Position numbers and translations under genes: made by a program
NCBI GenBank assembly: GCA_000333855.2
Contig: CM007331.1
Coordinates: 58,404 to 77,069, forward strand
Source: Endotrypanum monterogeii
Taxonomy: Eukaryota; Euglenozoa; Kinetoplastea; Trypanosomatida; Trypanosomatidae
Length of the DNA stretch: 18,666 nucleotides
Reading direction: 5' to 3'
The notes under the pieces: generated by a model
Databases searched by the model: none
What the model saw: the letters and a program-made list of their open reading frames with translations, nothing else
What the model was told of the DNA's origin: nothing
Shown: piece after piece, positions 16,256 through 18,666 of the stretch
Layout of the letters: every line of letters starts with the position of its first letter
Numbering within the stretch: the stretch's first letter is position 1

Positions 16256-16807
16256 CACCAACTGGCTCACACACTTCCCTCCTGACGCCACTGCTCGTAC
16301 TCATCGGACGATACTCGACTCCGACGCAAACTTTCAGAGCATCTCCAACATACTCCGAGATGGTGCAACTGTCAGCGGTACGCATCAAAACAACCAGGAA
16401 CCTGTAGCGTGTTGGGGTAGCACAGTCTTCGCTGCGGATACGTTCCTTGGGGAAACTAAGAATCTTCTCCCCCCTCCCCCCCTCATCCTTCTCCCCCCGC
16501 CGCCCCCCCCTCTCACTGACCAGCCCTCTCATTCTTTTTATCGATATACATCGCCCCTCACCACGGCCGCCGCCGCCACCACAACCACCACCCTGCCACC
16601 GCTGACATGCCACCAAAGCCGTGGGTGCAGCAACTCTCGGGGAGCAGCACGTCGCATCGACGACCTGCAGAGGGAGATGGTACCACATTTTCAGACTTCA
16701 ACTACCACCACCAGAAGTACGGCGGACACAACACGGCGACCGGCGCGTCACCGTCGCGCCACGCTGATGTGCAGCGTCGAGGTCGCACTGTATCGCAACG
16801 GCGGTGG

Positions 16808-16822
16808 TCTTTTATTTTACAG
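16808..16822 (+). promoter_or_regulatory. Predicted SL acceptor of the b5 reductase-like gene
   Basis: A tract of TCTTTTATTTTAC runs straight into an AG at 16821-16822, 24 nt before the in-frame ATG at 16847. If it is the main site, the upstream ATG at 16607 is lost from the mRNA and the protein starts at 16847. Confidence 0.55.
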
Positions 16823-16846
16823 GACATCCCAAGCACAGCCCACCAC

Positions 16847-17884
16847 ATGCTGAATGACGTCAACAAGGGCTATGTAGCCCGCGTCGCTGCCGTCGTCGCC
16901 ACAACTTGTAGTTTTGGCTACGTACTGTACAAGTTTGTGTTGCAGCCCTCTCAGCAACGTCGTCCGCTGGCAAAGCGGTGGAGCTGGTGTGCACCACCGG
17001 TACCGATCACGCTGATAGAAAAAAATAGGGAGAAGGGCAGCGACATGCACATATATCGCTTTGCCCTGCCGAACAGCTACGACTATGCGGGTTACGAGCC
17101 TGTTAGCTCTGTACGGATGATAAGTGGTAACGTGCGCGGGCTCTCATCACTCTGTCGGTGGTATACACCGATCAGCCATCCCGACCAACGCGGCTTTATA
17201 GAATTTGCCATTAAAGATTGCGACCCTGGTCGCATGTCGGCTCGCCTGCGCTGCCTGGAGCCGGGGGACGTCGTGTACTTGGGACGTTGGATGCGGGAGT
17301 TCCCGTACAAGCCGAACACTTATAAAGAGTTGGGTGTTGTGTGCACCACCTCCGGCGCCTCTGTTGCGCTGCAGCTGATGAATATCATTGATAAAAACAA
17401 AGAGGACCACACCAAGCTCAGCCTTCTCTATTGCCACCACACAGCCATCGATATTCCCTTTAAGGATACATTGTTCAGCGAATACGAAGGCCGCAGCCAC
17501 AGTAGCATCCAGGTGTCGTATAATGTGTTGGCTGGCGGACGACGTAAGGGTAGCGCTGCGCCTATTGAGGAAAGAATGTATGTTGGCAACATCGACCCAG
17601 AAACAATAGCAGCAGCGTTGCCGCCCCCAGTGCGCGTGGTAACAACCAGCACCGGGGGCAGCAGCGACACGGTGTCGGAGATCGTTACATACCGCCCTCA
17701 GATGCTGATCTGTGGTCCGCAATCAATGCTATCGTTTTTATGCGGTCGTGTGAGCTCCATGGGCAACTACACGTACTGGCAAGGGCCTTTCTATCGCTAC
17801 TCCGGTTTTCTCAAAGACATGGGCTACAACAGATCACAAGTGTACAAGTTCGGCGTCTCCACCCATTTTCTCGCGGATCATTGA
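16847..17884 (+). CDS. Membrane-anchored NADH-cytochrome b5 reductase-like flavoprotein with eroded NAD(P)H motif
   Basis: 345 residues from ATG 16847; an upstream in-frame ATG at 16607 would give 425. Enzymes of this family pass electrons from NADH through FAD to cytochrome b5 on ER or mitochondrial outer membranes. Residues about 10-32 form one hydrophobic segment, an N-terminal anchor as in b5 reductases. The FAD domain has Arg104-Trp-Tyr106-Thr-Pro-Ile-Ser (family Arg-x-Tyr-Ser/Thr-x-x-Ser/Thr) and Gly128-Arg-Met-Ser131 (family Gly-Lys-Met/Val-Ser). The NAD(P)H domain has Cys289-Gly-Pro-Gln-Ser-Met294, but the usual Gly-Gly-Thr-Gly-Ile-Thr-Pro loop reads Thr167-Thr-Ser-Gly-Ala-Ser-Val173, so pyridine nucleotide binding may be weakened or changed. 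Two small inserts lie between these motifs, around residues 225-285. It may be a divergent reductase or a partly inactive paralogue. Confidence 0.8.
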   Translation: MLNDVNKGYVARVAAVVATTCSFGYVLYKFVLQPSQQRRPLAKRWSWCAPPVPITLIEKNREKGSDMHIYRFALPNSYDYAGYEPVSSVRMISGNVRGLSSLCRWYTPISHPDQRGFIEFAIKDCDPGRMSARLRCLEPGDVVYLGRWMREFPYKPNTYKELGVVCTTSGASVALQLMNIIDKNKEDHTKLSLLYCHHTAIDIPFKDTLFSEYEGRSHSSIQVSYNVLAGGRRKGSAAPIEERMYVGNIDPETIAAALPPPVRVVTTSTGGSSDTVSEIVTYRPQMLICGPQSMLSFLCGRVSSMGNYTYWQGPFYRYSGFLKDMGYNRSQVYKFGVSTHFLADH

Positions 17885-18666
17885 CTGTGCTCCACCACGT
17901 GCGCGCAATCAGTTGCAGCGGTGCGGGTCCCTCGGATGGATACCCCTCCACCATCATCAGCATCATATGATTTAGGTGGCACAGACGGTAGAAAATTACT
18001 GATACTATCTATGCGACCACTTCGAGAAAGAACCGTGCTGCGTGTGTGCGTATGGTGTGTATGTGAGGGCTGGATGTGGGTTAGGCGCTCCGCTGTACTA
18101 CGCGGCGAGGCGTCGGCACTCGAGGCGGTTGCGACCAACGGGGGGGGGAGTGACGGCGCAGCGTGCCACGGCAGGGGCACAAGGAGAGTTATGCGTGCGT
18201 TGTTTCACCGTCGCCACCCTCGGGGCCTGTCTTGTTCCCCTTCCCCTCCTCCATCTTTGCTTCACATCATCGTCAGTGGCAGCACGGTGTCCGTTGCAGG
18301 CTGGCAAAGCCAACCGGGCCTCTCATCAGCACAAAATCACCGCTCTTCTTGTGTGCCGGCATGTCTGTGTGTGTTTGCGCTCTGTTTCGTGTCTTTGGTA
18401 TCCTCACAACTCTCCGCTGACTCCTGTTTTCCCCAGTGTCTCTGCTGCCCTCTGTGCAGAGGGGGCGGGGCTTTGGAGGGCTGCGCCCGTGTGCTACTTG
18501 CGTGCGCTTTCATGCCAGTATCGTCACCAAACACACCAGCAACAACAGATACACTTCCCAGCCACTCGACACACGCCTACGCCCCGACGCGACGGTTGTC
18601 GTATGGGGTGGTGTGCGTGGGTGTGCACCCGCCTGCGGGGCTGGGTGGGCGGGGTTTTTTTTTTCC
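17885..18666. other. 3' flanking non-coding region; no gene seen
   Basis: It contains a TG-rich stretch (about 18040-18065), a 9-G run (18140-18148), C/T-rich sequence near 18235-18260, G-rich sequence near 18461-18480 and 18620-18654, and a terminal T-run (about 18655-18664) that may be the start of the next gene's polypyrimidine tract. Open frames of 60-100 codons on both strands show no recognisable family or composition. Confidence 0.65.

Larger units (their letters stand above)
15756..16846. other. Intergenic or 5' UTR region, strongly C/T-rich with microsatellites
   Basis: It holds C-runs at 15765-15773 and 15824-15833, CA repeats (about 15773-15787 and 16049-16064), a TCTG tetranucleotide repeat (about 16233-16255), a dense C/T tract (about 16466-16515) and CCGCCGCCACCACAACC-like triplets (about 16565-16600). 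The frame of the next gene is open back to an ATG at 16607, but that part encodes Ser/Arg/His-rich low-complexity sequence and lies upstream of a strong acceptor AG at 16821. Confidence 0.6.

Noticed and set aside
16188..16853. 221-codon + strand ORF upstream of the b5 reductase-like gene
   Set aside because: It is Pro/Thr/Ser-rich low-complexity sequence from C/T tracts and tetranucleotide repeats, overlapping the real gene's leader.

Overview
The window looks like nuclear DNA of a trypanosomatid flagellate, most like the Leishmania/Crithidia/Leptomonas group. All full-length genes lie on the + strand and are intronless. They are separated by long, non-coding, microsatellite-rich spacers. 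Most have a pyrimidine tract followed by an AG upstream of the ATG, as expected for spliced-leader (SL) trans-splicing of a polycistronic transcript. From memory, the order pyrophosphatase, pterin dehydratase, RAD51 paralogue, proteasome alpha, protein kinase resembles part of Leishmania chromosome 11; this was not checked by a search.

Layout. Bases 1-780 are a near-perfect palindrome: two 359-bp arms with one mismatch around a 62-bp spacer. The right arm holds the start of an acidocalcisomal soluble pyrophosphatase gene (452-1786). The left arm is an inverted copy of that gene's first 109 codons and runs off the window edge. Next come an 80-residue coiled-coil protein of unknown function (2863-3105), pterin-4-alpha-carbinolamine dehydratase (3725-4060), a RAD51/RecA-type recombinase paralogue (4610-6373), the PSMA7-type 20S proteasome alpha subunit (7353-8096), a large CaMKK-like Ser/Thr kinase (9098-11929), a predicted mitochondrial protein that reads as a decayed ATP-type PEP carboxykinase (13974-15755), and a membrane-anchored NADH-cytochrome b5 reductase-like protein with an eroded NAD(P)H motif (about 16847-17884).

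The genes do not form one pathway. They are mostly housekeeping functions sharing a directional transcription unit: phosphate metabolism, pterin recycling, recombination, protein turnover, signalling, mitochondrion and redox. Non-coding DNA makes up close to half of the window. It is rich in (CA/TG)n, (TA)n, poly-G/C and poly-T tracts. I saw no tRNA, rRNA, transposon or CRISPR array.

The points most worth following are the palindrome at the start, which is either a real inverted duplication or an assembly fold-back, and the PEPCK-like pseudoenzyme.
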